Source: WLWS01 sp965243105
GTDB lineage: Bacteria; Pseudomonadota; Gammaproteobacteria; Eutrophobiales; Eutrophobiaceae
Direction: 5' to 3'
Length of the DNA stretch: 64,000 bases
Assembly: GCA_965243105.1 (NCBI GenBank)
Contig: CBDEUC010000003.1
Span: 1,612,001-1,676,000 of the forward strand
Within the stretch, counting starts at the first letter, position 1; each line of letters opens with the position of its first letter. Made by a program: the position numbers and the translations under genes. The notes beneath the pieces are model-generated. The model worked only from the letters and a program-made list of their open reading frames with translations, was not told where the DNA came from and ran no database searches. This document shows positions 44,563-52,028 of this stretch, piece by piece.

Positions 44563-45258
44563 ATGCAAAAAACAGAATTACTTAGGAAACTGAGAGGAAA
44601 GTTTGGTGTTGACACAAATAATCAACTTTCTAAGTGGCTTGGAATAACTTCGTCCGCTTTAACTCAATATGCAAATCAATTGACAACAGAAAATGTCGCG
44701 AAAATGGTTGAATCGGCATGGGATAGAGGTGCCCTGGCAGGTGCAGAATTTGGGATATTTCCGATTGTAGAATTTTTCCCTATTAGTCATTCTGACTCTA
44801 AACAGGGTAAAAGCTGGGAAATCCTGCCGATTTCTAGACTCGCTACTGATCGAGATAATCAGCTGCGAAAGAAATTACAAGAATCGATTGGAATATACTT
44901 TTTTTACAATTCAGAATGCAAAGTTATTTATGTAGGGAAAACTGAAGACCAAAGCTTATGGACTGAAATGAAGCAAACGTTCAATCGTAAAATTACTTCT
45001 TATAAGTATAATTACGTGTATCACCCGGATCGGGAAAATGAGTTGGCTTCTCCATTAAGTACTAATAGAAAGATCGTTAGTTATCAGGCCTATCTCCACG
45101 ATACCGCCTACTACTTTTCTGCATATTCAGTAGCTGCATCATTAGTTAATAATCTTGAGGCATTTTTGGTACGATCTTTACCGAATGACCTTCAAAATAC
45201 AAAAAAAGAAAATTTTAAGTATCCCAACCTGTCCTGGCATGGGGAACCGGGTCAGTAA
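44563..45258 (+). CDS. HTH plus GIY-YIG nuclease-like protein
   Basis: A 231-residue protein starting at ATG 44563 (GGAG 6 nt upstream; the upstream ATG 44551 lacks a site). Residues 17-45 form a Cro/CI-type helix-turn-helix (NNQLSKWLGITSSALTQY). From about 110 there is a GIY-YIG domain: GIYFFYN (110-116) and VIYVGKTE (121-128), a downstream Arg/Lys-rich helix FNRK, and a Glu in NNLEAFLVRSL as the probable metal ligand. This combination resembles neither UvrC/SLX1 nor homing enzymes. It could be a self-regulating nuclease or the control gene of the cassette. Last gene before att copy 2. Confidence 0.7.
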   Translation: MQKTELLRKLRGKFGVDTNNQLSKWLGITSSALTQYANQLTTENVAKMVESAWDRGALAGAEFGIFPIVEFFPISHSDSKQGKSWEILPISRLATDRDNQLRKKLQESIGIYFFYNSECKVIYVGKTEDQSLWTEMKQTFNRKITSYKYNYVYHPDRENELASPLSTNRKIVSYQAYLHDTAYYFSAYSVAASLVNNLEAFLVRSLPNDLQNTKKENFKYPNLSWHGEPGQ

Positions 45259-45340
45259 AATGTGACAACTAACGCCACCCCTTTCTTGAAATAGAAGGAG
45301 TGCCAATTTAGCGTGTCAACGTTGTGCCCTATCATGCTCA

Positions 45341-45412
45341 GTTATGCAAAGGTTGCAACGAGCGCCCTGGATAACTTGTTGAAATCACAACAACGCTAAG
45401 TTATTGATCCAT
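45341..45412. repeat. conserved sequence leading into att copy 2
   Basis: The 64 bp before the shared AAAAT of att copy 2 align without gaps to the 64 bp before copy 3 (about 48 of 64 identical), including CTGGATAACTTGTTGAA at 45367-45383 and 47722-47738. A weaker relative (AACTTATTGAA plus TAAAGTA) lies at 44438-44457. ATAACTT (45371-45377) and AAGTTAT (45398-45404) also form a dyad. These are likely integrase arm sites of related elements. Confidence 0.55.
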
Positions 45413-45459
45413 CTGAAAATCCCTGTGTCGGCAGTTCAATTCTGTCCCTGGCCACCATT
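45413..45459 (+). repeat. att copy 2 (attR of the defence island)
   Basis: 47 of 47 bases identical to the tRNA-Phe part at 35651-35697, including CCACCATT. It lacks the 5' half of the tRNA, so it cannot make a tRNA. It marks the right end of the island. Confidence 0.92.
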
Positions 45460-45470
45460 CTTTCCATAGA

Positions 45471-46409
45471 CTATCTACGACTGAGCTCGAGCCGTTTGCC
45501 AAATTCCGGTTCATCAATCTTTGCACATACACCGTCCCAGCAATCTCGCATATATCCAGCGTAATCATAATCATCATTCTTGTCGGCGACGGCCTGTGCA
45601 GTAATCCAGAGTGCGAGCGTGCAATAGTCAGCTGCAATGGCAAAAAGATGGGTCCTTGCCAGCAGGCGCGGGGTGGGTTCGCCGAAATATGATTCAACAA
45701 GGTGAGCGGTCTGCTCGTGATTAAATTTTGAATAGGTAGATATAAAGCCGAGGTCATAGCAACGGTCGCCATTGCCGGAAAGATCATAGTCCACTAATCG
45801 GATCTGGCCGTCATCGGTAGCGATCACGTTAGAGCCGTACAAATCGTTGTGACAAGGTACAAATTCGTTTGCTCGCAAGTCCAGGGTCGATTCAATTTTC
45901 CGTAGCGTAGGCTGTACTGAATCAAAACCATTGGGTAGTGGCACGCTTGCCTGGAATGCAGAAGAAAGAATAACCCGGGCTTCTGCGAAAGGGTTAAAGT
46001 CACGAAAGAAAGTAGCCTGGCTGTTGTGTAGCTTTTTCGCCGTTGATGCAAGACGAGTTATTTCTTCTTTTGACTGCACATTGAGTTCCTGGCCGGGAAT
46101 AAACTCAAGTACCAGCGCCAGGGGGTCGTCCAGGATGGCAAGTACCCCGGCACCGATACCCAGCTCTCCGGCGATGCGGGTATTTTGCATCGCAACCGGC
46201 GCGGGAGGTATCACACCCACCTGTTCCCATTCCCGGCTCCATAGTTTCACCACGCATTTGTCACCGCTATCGGCTGCCGTTACCAGGAAGTTCTTGTGTG
46301 CACCTCCCCCGCTTAGCCATTCCCAGCTAGTATCACTACCTCCGAACCCATCCACCTGGTGCAGTATGCGCGACAGATCTTCGTCGTAGCGCTCGGTACT
46401 CTCAGTCAA
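45471..46409 (-). CDS. phosphotransferase family protein (choline/ethanolamine kinase/APH-like)
   Basis: A 312-residue kinase-like protein with the APH/choline-kinase catalytic loop VPCHNDLYGSNVI (Asp189) and the metal-binding loop LVDYDLSGNGDRCYDLG. The N-lobe contains AHKNFLVTA and CVVKLW (Lys). Small-molecule amino-alcohol kinases of this type phosphorylate choline, ethanolamine or aminoglycosides. Beside a sarcosine-oxidase-like gene, choline or a related methylamine is the more likely substrate. It is co-directional with that gene, 11 bp downstream, so the two probably form one operon. Confidence 0.8.
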   Translation of the reverse strand: MTESTERYDEDLSRILHQVDGFGGSDTSWEWLSGGGAHKNFLVTAADSGDKCVVKLWSREWEQVGVIPPAPVAMQNTRIAGELGIGAGVLAILDDPLALVLEFIPGQELNVQSKEEITRLASTAKKLHNSQATFFRDFNPFAEARVILSSAFQASVPLPNGFDSVQPTLRKIESTLDLRANEFVPCHNDLYGSNVIATDDGQIRLVDYDLSGNGDRCYDLGFISTYSKFNHEQTAHLVESYFGEPTPRLLARTHLFAIAADYCTLALWITAQAVADKNDDYDYAGYMRDCWDGVCAKIDEPEFGKRLELSRR

Positions 46410-46420
46410 CTTCTCACCCC

Positions 46421-47557
46421 TTACTTGTTGAATCGTTCAAGTGAAAAAAACTTTAGCGCTGGGTCGTCAAGCCTGTCTTCCACGAGGTCAGACAATAGCT
46501 CGCCTGCGATGGCACCAAAGCGAAAACCCCTGCCGTTACAACCCGTACCGATGACAACTCGAGCATGCTCGGGGTGTTTACCTATTATCCAGTGCCCGTC
46601 AATCACCTCGCTCCACATACAGACATTGGATGCGACGGCACTATCTTCCAGCATTGGCAGGCGTTTGCCTACCACATCGCGCACCAGTTTTAGATCGTCC
46701 TCATTGGCATCCTGGGTCATTTTTTCCGGTTCCAGGGGATTTCCGCTACTGGCCACGCTGACCTTGTAGCTACCATCAGGCTCGGGGCAACCATAGGCTG
46801 GTGCAGAGTCCACCCCGGGTGGGGCGGAGAAGTAGAGAGCAGGAAGAGGCGCGGCCCCGGCCTTTACAGGAAAGTTAAACAGCACCTGGCGTTCGATACT
46901 CATGGGTAATTCAAAATCAAGAAGTGTGTTGGTAAAAGATCCTGCCGTAATCACAAGATTGGTCGCAGAATAGCTTCCCTTGTCGGTTGTGACACTTATG
47001 CTCTCGCCATCGCTGCTCCACTCTGTCACTTCCTGGTCAAACTCAAGGGTGACGCCCATGCCCCTTATAACCTTGTGCAAGCTGGTGATCGCCGGCTCCA
47101 CCAGTATGATGCCACCCGCTGGCTCCCACACGACGGATTCTGAAGCGCTGACCTTTAAGCCCGGAACGCGTTCCATGGCTTGAGCAGGAGGAAGCACCTC
47201 GTACTCAAAATCACTTTCTACGAGGTTGGCCAGCGTACTGTCGAACCAGCGAGAGCCTTTTTCACCGATGAACATGGTGCCTGTCTCGACAAAGATTTGT
47301 TGGCCAGTCTCATCTCCAAGCTTTTGCCAGAGATCCAGCGTTGGCCGGGTTAACCTTGTATACTGTGAGCCCGTGCTGTTGGACATCCGGGCAAGTCGGG
47401 TTGCTCCGCCGTGGGAGCCGTGATTGTGGGGTGGTGCGAACTTGTCCAGGCCAAGCACGCTATAACCCCGTTTCGCCAGCGCCCACATCGTTGCTGAGCC
47501 CCACACACCGCAGCCAACGACTATGACGTCAAACTCACTTTCTGATTTAGCTGACAA
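46421..47557 (-). CDS. sarcosine oxidase-like FAD-dependent oxidoreductase
   Basis: A 378-residue flavoprotein of the DAO/monomeric sarcosine oxidase family. The Rossmann motif VVGCGVWGSAT is at about 12-22, GSHGGATRLAR contacts the flavin, and Cys313 in VCMWSEV corresponds to the cysteine that covalently holds FAD in MSOX. A C-terminal GTGCNGRGFRFG resembles the HGFK segment. It likely oxidises an N-methyl amino acid, yielding formaldehyde or peroxide. It is coupled with the phosphotransferase gene. N-methyltryptophan oxidase is an alternative. Confidence 0.82.
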   Translation of the reverse strand: MSAKSESEFDVIVVGCGVWGSATMWALAKRGYSVLGLDKFAPPHNHGSHGGATRLARMSNSTGSQYTRLTRPTLDLWQKLGDETGQQIFVETGTMFIGEKGSRWFDSTLANLVESDFEYEVLPPAQAMERVPGLKVSASESVVWEPAGGIILVEPAITSLHKVIRGMGVTLEFDQEVTEWSSDGESISVTTDKGSYSATNLVITAGSFTNTLLDFELPMSIERQVLFNFPVKAGAAPLPALYFSAPPGVDSAPAYGCPEPDGSYKVSVASSGNPLEPEKMTQDANEDDLKLVRDVVGKRLPMLEDSAVASNVCMWSEVIDGHWIIGKHPEHARVVIGTGCNGRGFRFGAIAGELLSDLVEDRLDDPALKFFSLERFNK

Positions 47558-47770
47558 GGATTCGCTTCCTGTAAATAATATTCGTACTTGAATGGATAAT
47601 AGTAATTAAAATTATGTAAAAATACGAAAGACACTCAAGGGGCAAGATCAGAAACACGAGACAGAATTGTGAACTGCTATGTCCTTTTATACCTGGTTGT
47701 GCATAGCGTGTAACGAGGGCTCTGGATAACTTGTTGAATTTAAAGTAGCACTAACTTACTGATCTAATAA

Positions 47771-47817
47771 AAAATCCCTGTGTCGGCAGTTCAATTCTGC
47801 CCCTGGCCACCATTTCT
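47771..47817 (+). repeat. att copy 3 of the tRNA-Phe 3' end
   Basis: 46 of 47 positions match the sequence from the tRNA anticodon arm through CCACCATTTCT (35654-35700); the one difference is T to C at 47800. It shares the TCT after the tRNA end with copy 1, which copy 2 lacks. Confidence 0.88.
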
Positions 47818-47880
47818 TTGTGTTGGCACAAGTTTTACTCAACAATTTTCTTGCTCGTTCTTGATGCCTGCTTCCTGCCA

Positions 47881-47915
47881 TTAGCAGGTACCTGGTTTTT
47901 AGGTTAACCTGCTAA
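47881..47915. repeat. 9-bp stem hairpin upstream of the cyclase-family gene
   Basis: TTAGCAGGT (47881-47889) pairs with ACCTGCTAA (47907-47915). An inner CCT/AGG can extend it. It lies 28 bp before ATG 47944, with GGAG at 47932-47935 between. It may be an operator or leader structure. Confidence 0.5.
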
Positions 47916-47943
47916 AACGCCTCGCTTAACTGGAGTGTGTATT

Positions 47944-49062
47944 ATGCCCGCACGAAATAGCATTCGGTTTGCACAACTGTTCTTTTGCATGGCTATTGTT
48001 GCTTATGGGGTCCCGCCCAGGGTGCATAGTGATGCGTCCAGTAGCGTTGTCTCAAAGCAGCATGCCAGTGTCGTGCAGGCTTCAAAAGCGCTGGTGCCAT
48101 TGCCGCCCTGGGCAGAAGGCGATGAACAGGGCATGGCAAACACGCTAGGTCCCGGGACCTCGATGCGCTGCGCCTATCACCTGAACCAGGCTACGGCCAA
48201 AACGTATGAACTCTCACATTTACGTTCTAATGAAATGCCATCGTCGCCCTGGGCCGCACCTATTCAATATGAATACTCAAGCACCTCAGGTGTTCCCACC
48301 TCCAACGCGGCCTGGCACCCGGGCACCAGGATAACCGGCATTTCAGGTGTGCAAGGAACGCAAATGGACGCCTTTGGTCACTGGGGGTACCTGGATGAGG
48401 TATGGGACGGGTCTGAACCATTCCCGGCAGAGAGGGCGAAGTACTATGGTGGATTTACCCAGGCAGAAGTAAAGCCCGATATGGCATTACCAATGCAGCG
48501 GCTGGGGATAGATAAGGCCCCGCCGATTATCACCAGCGCAGTCTTGCTCGATGCAAAACAGCACCTTGGTAAAGGTTCGCCTATGAAGGCAGGACAGCAA
48601 ATCCATGGTGCTGACATTGAAGCCATGATTGCTGCACAGGGACTTGCATGGCGAGGACTGTTACCAGGAGATGTTTTGTATATATACACTGGCTGGAGTG
48701 ACTTTTGGGGGAAGGACTTTTACTACCAGGGCGGGCCGGGATTGTCATTTGATGCGGCAAAATACCTGGAAAAGAAAAGAGTTGTACTCGTTGCGCTGGA
48801 CAATCCATTCACCGATGCAATTAATATCGGGCAATTTGCCGGGGAATCCAAACCGCCTCCGGGCAACCCGCCAGGATTGTGGGCACCTGTTCATTACTAC
48901 AACTTGACGCAATCAGGTATCCATCAAATTCAAAATATTGCACTTTCTAAAATGGCAGCTGACAGGGTTTGGACGTCTTGCACGATTATTCTTCCTATTA
49001 AAGTTGCGGGTGCGTCAGGTGCACCTGTAAGCCCCGTTGCGATTGGAGTAACTCACGAATAA
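47944..49062 (+). CDS. exported cyclase-family metal hydrolase (kynurenine formamidase superfamily)
   Basis: A 372-residue protein with a probable signal peptide (FAQLFFCMAIVAYGVPP) and a cyclase-family (PF04199-type) fold. The metal-site motif, normally HxGTHxDxxxH, reads QGTQMDAFGH here (Asp142, His146). The Gln form GTQ-x-D is known in a subgroup. A later segment reads RGLLPGDVLYIYTGWSDFWG, typical of the family. It may hydrolyse an amide, ester or lactone. The start is ATG 47944 with GGAG upstream. Its stop lies in att copy 4. Confidence 0.75.
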   Translation: MPARNSIRFAQLFFCMAIVAYGVPPRVHSDASSSVVSKQHASVVQASKALVPLPPWAEGDEQGMANTLGPGTSMRCAYHLNQATAKTYELSHLRSNEMPSSPWAAPIQYEYSSTSGVPTSNAAWHPGTRITGISGVQGTQMDAFGHWGYLDEVWDGSEPFPAERAKYYGGFTQAEVKPDMALPMQRLGIDKAPPIITSAVLLDAKQHLGKGSPMKAGQQIHGADIEAMIAAQGLAWRGLLPGDVLYIYTGWSDFWGKDFYYQGGPGLSFDAAKYLEKKRVVLVALDNPFTDAINIGQFAGESKPPPGNPPGLWAPVHYYNLTQSGIHQIQNIALSKMAADRVWTSCTIILPIKVAGASGAPVSPVAIGVTHE

Positions 49063-49094
49063 TCCCTGTATCGGCTGTTTAATTGTGTACCTGG
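49061..49094 (+). repeat. degenerate att copy 4
   Basis: 34 bp matching AATCCCTGTGTCGGCAGTTC... of the tRNA-Phe 3' part at 29 positions with no gaps. It is the fourth occurrence in the same orientation. Confidence 0.5.
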
Positions 49095-49205
49095 TTTAAC
49101 TCCGCCATACAGATTGATACCGGCCTGGAACAGCAACCTGTCTCTAATACTGTATACTTTGTGCATTGACCCTGTAGAACAATAATTAAGAAGGGGAAGC
49201 GTCCC

Positions 49206-50732
49206 ATGGGAATTTCCTGCTGGATTGCACATAAAGCGGTGTGGACTCCGGAGAAGGCCAGTGTACGAACACCCACCCGCGAGCTGAGTTACCGCGATTT
49301 TGAAGATCGCGTCGCGCACCTGGCAGGTTACCTGGTCGATTCACAAAATATCAGGGAAGGGGACAGGGTAGGCTTTCTCGGTTCCAACTCACCTGAACTA
49401 CTCGATTTACTTTTTGCCTGTGCCCGTATCGGGGCGATTTTTGTTCCCTTTAATTCCCGCATGACGGGAGAGCAAATAGCCATCCTGATGGCGAATTGCG
49501 AGCCCAGTTGTATTTTTGTTGACCCCGAGTTTAGTCACACGATAGAAACGACCACGAAAATCATCAAGGACACGAATGTTATTTATATCACGGAAGAAGA
49601 AGTAGAGAATTTTGACTCGATCCAGGTTGAAAGCCTGGTCAATACTTCCCGCGCCATCGCCTGCAATCCCTCTAGAGACCAGGATATACCGGTGATGATT
49701 GTTTACACATCTGGCACTACCGGCATACCCAAGGGTGTCGTTTATACTCAGCAGGCACTGACCTTCAGTGCAGTCAACTCAAACCTGTCCTACAACATGA
49801 GGGCTCGCGATGAAGTATTGACCTTTCTCCCGATGTTTCATGTTGGAGGACTGCTGATTCATACCTTGCCTGCTTTCCACGTGGGCGCCACTGTCACCAT
49901 TCATAATGGATTCGATGCTGGTCACGTATTAAAGGCAATTGAAGAACATGGTATTTCATTGATTCTTCCTGCTGAACCGATGTCCAGGGCCCTGACATCT
50001 CACCCCGACTGGAATGACACGGATTTATCCAGTATTCGTTGTGTTGGAATTGGCGGCGCCGCGGTACCCCGGGAAACCATGCAACCATGGTTCGACCTGG
50101 ATATTCCTACCATGCAACAGTATGGCTTAACCGAAACCGCGCCACCGACATTGGCCTCTCCCTGGGAGTCCCACCAGAGAAAATCGCACACGGTCGGCAC
50201 CTCGGTACTTTATTGCCAGGCACGAGTCGTGAATGAAAACATGGAAAGATTGCCGGCTGGCGAAGTAGGCGAAATCGTGGTGCGCGGCAACATGTTATTC
50301 AAGGAGTACTGGAGAAACCCTGAAGCTACCCGGGATGCCTTTAAAGACGGTTGGTTTCGAACCGGGGACCTCGCCCTTGTCGACGAGGATGGATACTTCC
50401 AGATAGTTGACCGCATAAAGAACATCATTATTGTTGGTACATCCAATGTTTATCCTTCTGATCTCGAAGAAATCATGCTCGAGTGCGAAGCTATCGAGGA
50501 GTGCGCAGTAGTCGGCCGCCCTGATCCTGAAACAGGTGAAGCGATTGTTGCCTGCGTGGTTCTAAAAGATGGATCCACCATGACGGAAGCAGAAGTTAAG
50601 AACCTGTTTGCTGGGAGACTGGCTGATTACCAGCATCCAAAGTATGTCGTATTCATGGATGAGTTTCCAAAGACATCCCTCGGCAAGATTCAAAAATCAG
50701 TCGTCAAAAAGTCTGTTGAAAAATTGATCTAG
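49206..50732 (+). CDS. AMP-forming acyl-CoA synthetase/ligase
   Basis: A 508-residue ANL-superfamily enzyme: P-loop IVYTSGTTGIPKG (about 164-176), MFHVGGLLIHTLPAFHVG, adenine motif QYGLTET, hinge GWFRTGDLALVDEDG and catalytic Lys in KTSLGKIQKS near the C-terminus. It activates a carboxylic acid to its CoA thioester. The acid cannot be named. AAGGGG precedes ATG 49206. It could act on the product of the neighbouring hydrolase or dehydrogenase. Confidence 0.9.
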   Translation: MGISCWIAHKAVWTPEKASVRTPTRELSYRDFEDRVAHLAGYLVDSQNIREGDRVGFLGSNSPELLDLLFACARIGAIFVPFNSRMTGEQIAILMANCEPSCIFVDPEFSHTIETTTKIIKDTNVIYITEEEVENFDSIQVESLVNTSRAIACNPSRDQDIPVMIVYTSGTTGIPKGVVYTQQALTFSAVNSNLSYNMRARDEVLTFLPMFHVGGLLIHTLPAFHVGATVTIHNGFDAGHVLKAIEEHGISLILPAEPMSRALTSHPDWNDTDLSSIRCVGIGGAAVPRETMQPWFDLDIPTMQQYGLTETAPPTLASPWESHQRKSHTVGTSVLYCQARVVNENMERLPAGEVGEIVVRGNMLFKEYWRNPEATRDAFKDGWFRTGDLALVDEDGYFQIVDRIKNIIIVGTSNVYPSDLEEIMLECEAIEECAVVGRPDPETGEAIVACVVLKDGSTMTEAEVKNLFAGRLADYQHPKYVVFMDEFPKTSLGKIQKSVVKKSVEKLI

Positions 50733-50935
50733 ACAAACCTGGTTTTCGAAAATGAATACCAATGGCCTACTGTTGACTAGTAAATAAACTGTCATTCGAG
50801 ACAGCGATGTGCTGTGATTGTTATCAATCGAATTTCATGGGAGAAGCGGATCTCGGCATGTATCCTGCCTCGCTTTCTATTAGAATAGGGGAAACTTCTT
50901 TCTAACTTGTTTAGTTAAACCCGGGGGGTGCACTC
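50733..50935. other. intergenic region upstream of the dehalogenase-like gene, with an FNR/CRP-like site
   Basis: 203 bp without a gene. GTGATTGTTATCAA (50814-50827) matches 9 of the 10 conserved bases of the FNR box TTGAT-N4-ATCAA; its left half TGTGA also suits CRP. No good -10 hexamer lies at class II distance, so the promoter is uncertain. Confidence 0.4.
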
Positions 50936-51985
50936 ATGTCGAGAAAGAATACCTGGCAGGCGCCTGCAGCGGCCATTGAGGCCATGCCCGCTGTTTCTGG
51001 CAACACGGTCAATGGTCTTGGTGAAAAAGAAAAAAGGCTGGCATCGCCGTTTTTCTGGCACGAGCAGCAATACCATGACTTTGGCGAGATGCAGAAATAT
51101 ACCCTGAACATCATGTATGGCCTTGAAGACGGCCCAGAGATCTGTGAAGCCTTTCGAATCAATCCAAATTTTGACCCGGCCCTCGGGGATGTAGCACAGA
51201 ATCGCCAGTTTATTCATCGCGGTCCGGATCCCAACGAGGTCTGCGAACAAAAAGTAGAGAAACCGGCCGAAGAGTGGTCCAGGGAAATCAAGGAGTTTGC
51301 CCTGGCACACCATGCTGACGTGGTGGGTATTGCGAAGATGAGCCGGGACTGGGTCTACGAGGGTTTTTCCATCAATGACTATGAGCAAAACATTATTGTT
51401 ATCGGTGTCGCGCACGATTACGAGGAAATCAAGGAGGCACCATCCCTGCCCGGAAATAACCGCGGCATCGTTGAAGTCGGTAAACAATATACCCGTGCGG
51501 CCACGGCCGCTGCAGAGTTAAATAATTTCATTCGCGAGCAGGGTTACAACACCAGTTGTTACCCGGGTCCCACTGCACAGGCAATCATGATGATACCGGC
51601 CGCGGTAGAAGCGGGTCTTGGGGAACTGGGCAAGCATGGTTCAATGATCAACCGTGAACTCGGTGCTTCTTTCAGATTGTCCGCGGTGACAACGGACATG
51701 CCCCTGCTGATTGATGAACCGGATGTATTCGGTGCTGATGATTTTTGTACGAATTGCCAGGTCTGTCGTAATGCCTGCCCACCGGATGCTATTTTTGACG
51801 ACAAGCAATGGGTCAGGGGCGAGCAAAAATGGTACGTCGACTTTGACAAGTGTATTCCCTACTTTGCCGAAGCACGCGGTTGTGCAATTTGTATTGCGGT
51901 GTGCCCATGGTCCCGCCCGGGTATCGCGGATAACCTGGTGGTTAAAATGGCGCGACGCCGGGAGAAGAAAGAGACCGAGAGCTAA
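50936..51985 (+). CDS. reductive-dehalogenase-like protein with two [4Fe-4S] clusters
   Basis: A 349-residue protein. A central region (about 110-265) of the corrinoid/vitamin-B12-binding type found in reductive dehalogenases and QueG includes YPGPTAQAIMMIPAAVEAGLGELG and GSMINRELGASFRLSAV. Two ferredoxin motifs follow: C271-x2-C-x2-C-x3-C (CTNCQVCRNACP) and C306-x9-C-x2-C-x3-C (CIPYFAEARGCAICIAVCP). There is no twin-arginine signal and no RdhB anchor next door, so it is likely cytoplasmic. Short for RdhA. Epoxyqueuosine reductase is an alternative, but GSMIN and the x9 spacing favour the RdhA clade. Actual substrate unknown. Confidence 0.75.
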   Translation: MSRKNTWQAPAAAIEAMPAVSGNTVNGLGEKEKRLASPFFWHEQQYHDFGEMQKYTLNIMYGLEDGPEICEAFRINPNFDPALGDVAQNRQFIHRGPDPNEVCEQKVEKPAEEWSREIKEFALAHHADVVGIAKMSRDWVYEGFSINDYEQNIIVIGVAHDYEEIKEAPSLPGNNRGIVEVGKQYTRAATAAAELNNFIREQGYNTSCYPGPTAQAIMMIPAAVEAGLGELGKHGSMINRELGASFRLSAVTTDMPLLIDEPDVFGADDFCTNCQVCRNACPPDAIFDDKQWVRGEQKWYVDFDKCIPYFAEARGCAICIAVCPWSRPGIADNLVVKMARRREKKETES

Positions 51986-52028
51986 AGCGGGTGAACTTTC
52001 GGGACAACAATGTGGAGTGTTATTCAAG

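Larger units (their letters stand above)
35620..45459. mobile_element. tRNA-Phe integrative genomic island (defence cargo)
   Basis: Bounded by the tRNA-Phe 3' end (35651-35697) and an identical 47-bp copy at 45413-45459. It has the expected parts of an integrative element: tyrosine integrase at the tRNA end, an excisionase-like gene, a phased operator array, and five co-oriented cargo genes. From about 37.1 kb the DNA is clearly more AT-rich than both flanks, which points to foreign origin. No conjugation, replication or phage structural gene is visible, so it probably needs a helper for transfer or is a satellite-type island. Confidence 0.85.
45460..47817. mobile_element. second, older att-bounded segment at tRNA-Phe
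   Basis: A 2.4-kb interval between att copies 2 and 3. It holds two minus-strand metabolic genes and no integrase. Its right end has the same conserved approach sequence as the defence island. It looks like the remnant of a related element that lost its integrase, or like DNA caught between two insertions. Base composition resembles the host. Confidence 0.5.
47558..47943. other. intergenic stretch holding att copy 3 and a long hairpin
   Basis: 386 bp between divergent genes. It contains the approach sequence (47707-47770), att copy 3 (47771-47817) and the 9-bp stem at 47881-47915. I see no further gene. Confidence 0.6.
47818..49094. mobile_element. third possible att-bounded segment (decayed)
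   Basis: The interval from att copy 3 to the degenerate copy 4 contains just the cyclase-family gene, whose stop codon overlaps copy 4. If copy 4 is real, this is the oldest layer of insertions at tRNA-Phe. The claim depends on 29 of 34 matching bases. Confidence 0.35.

Noticed and set aside
45301..45420. Integron attC site before att copy 2
   Set aside because: GTTATGC/GGTTGCAAC core-like words occur, but no proper R'/R'' pairing or integron integrase is present. The sequence is better explained as an integrase arm region.
51711..52028. An in-frame 106-codon N-terminal extension of the PQQ dehydrogenase
   Set aside because: It overlaps the coding region of the Fe-S protein in another frame and would bury the signal peptide. 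GTG 52029 gives a proper exported protein.
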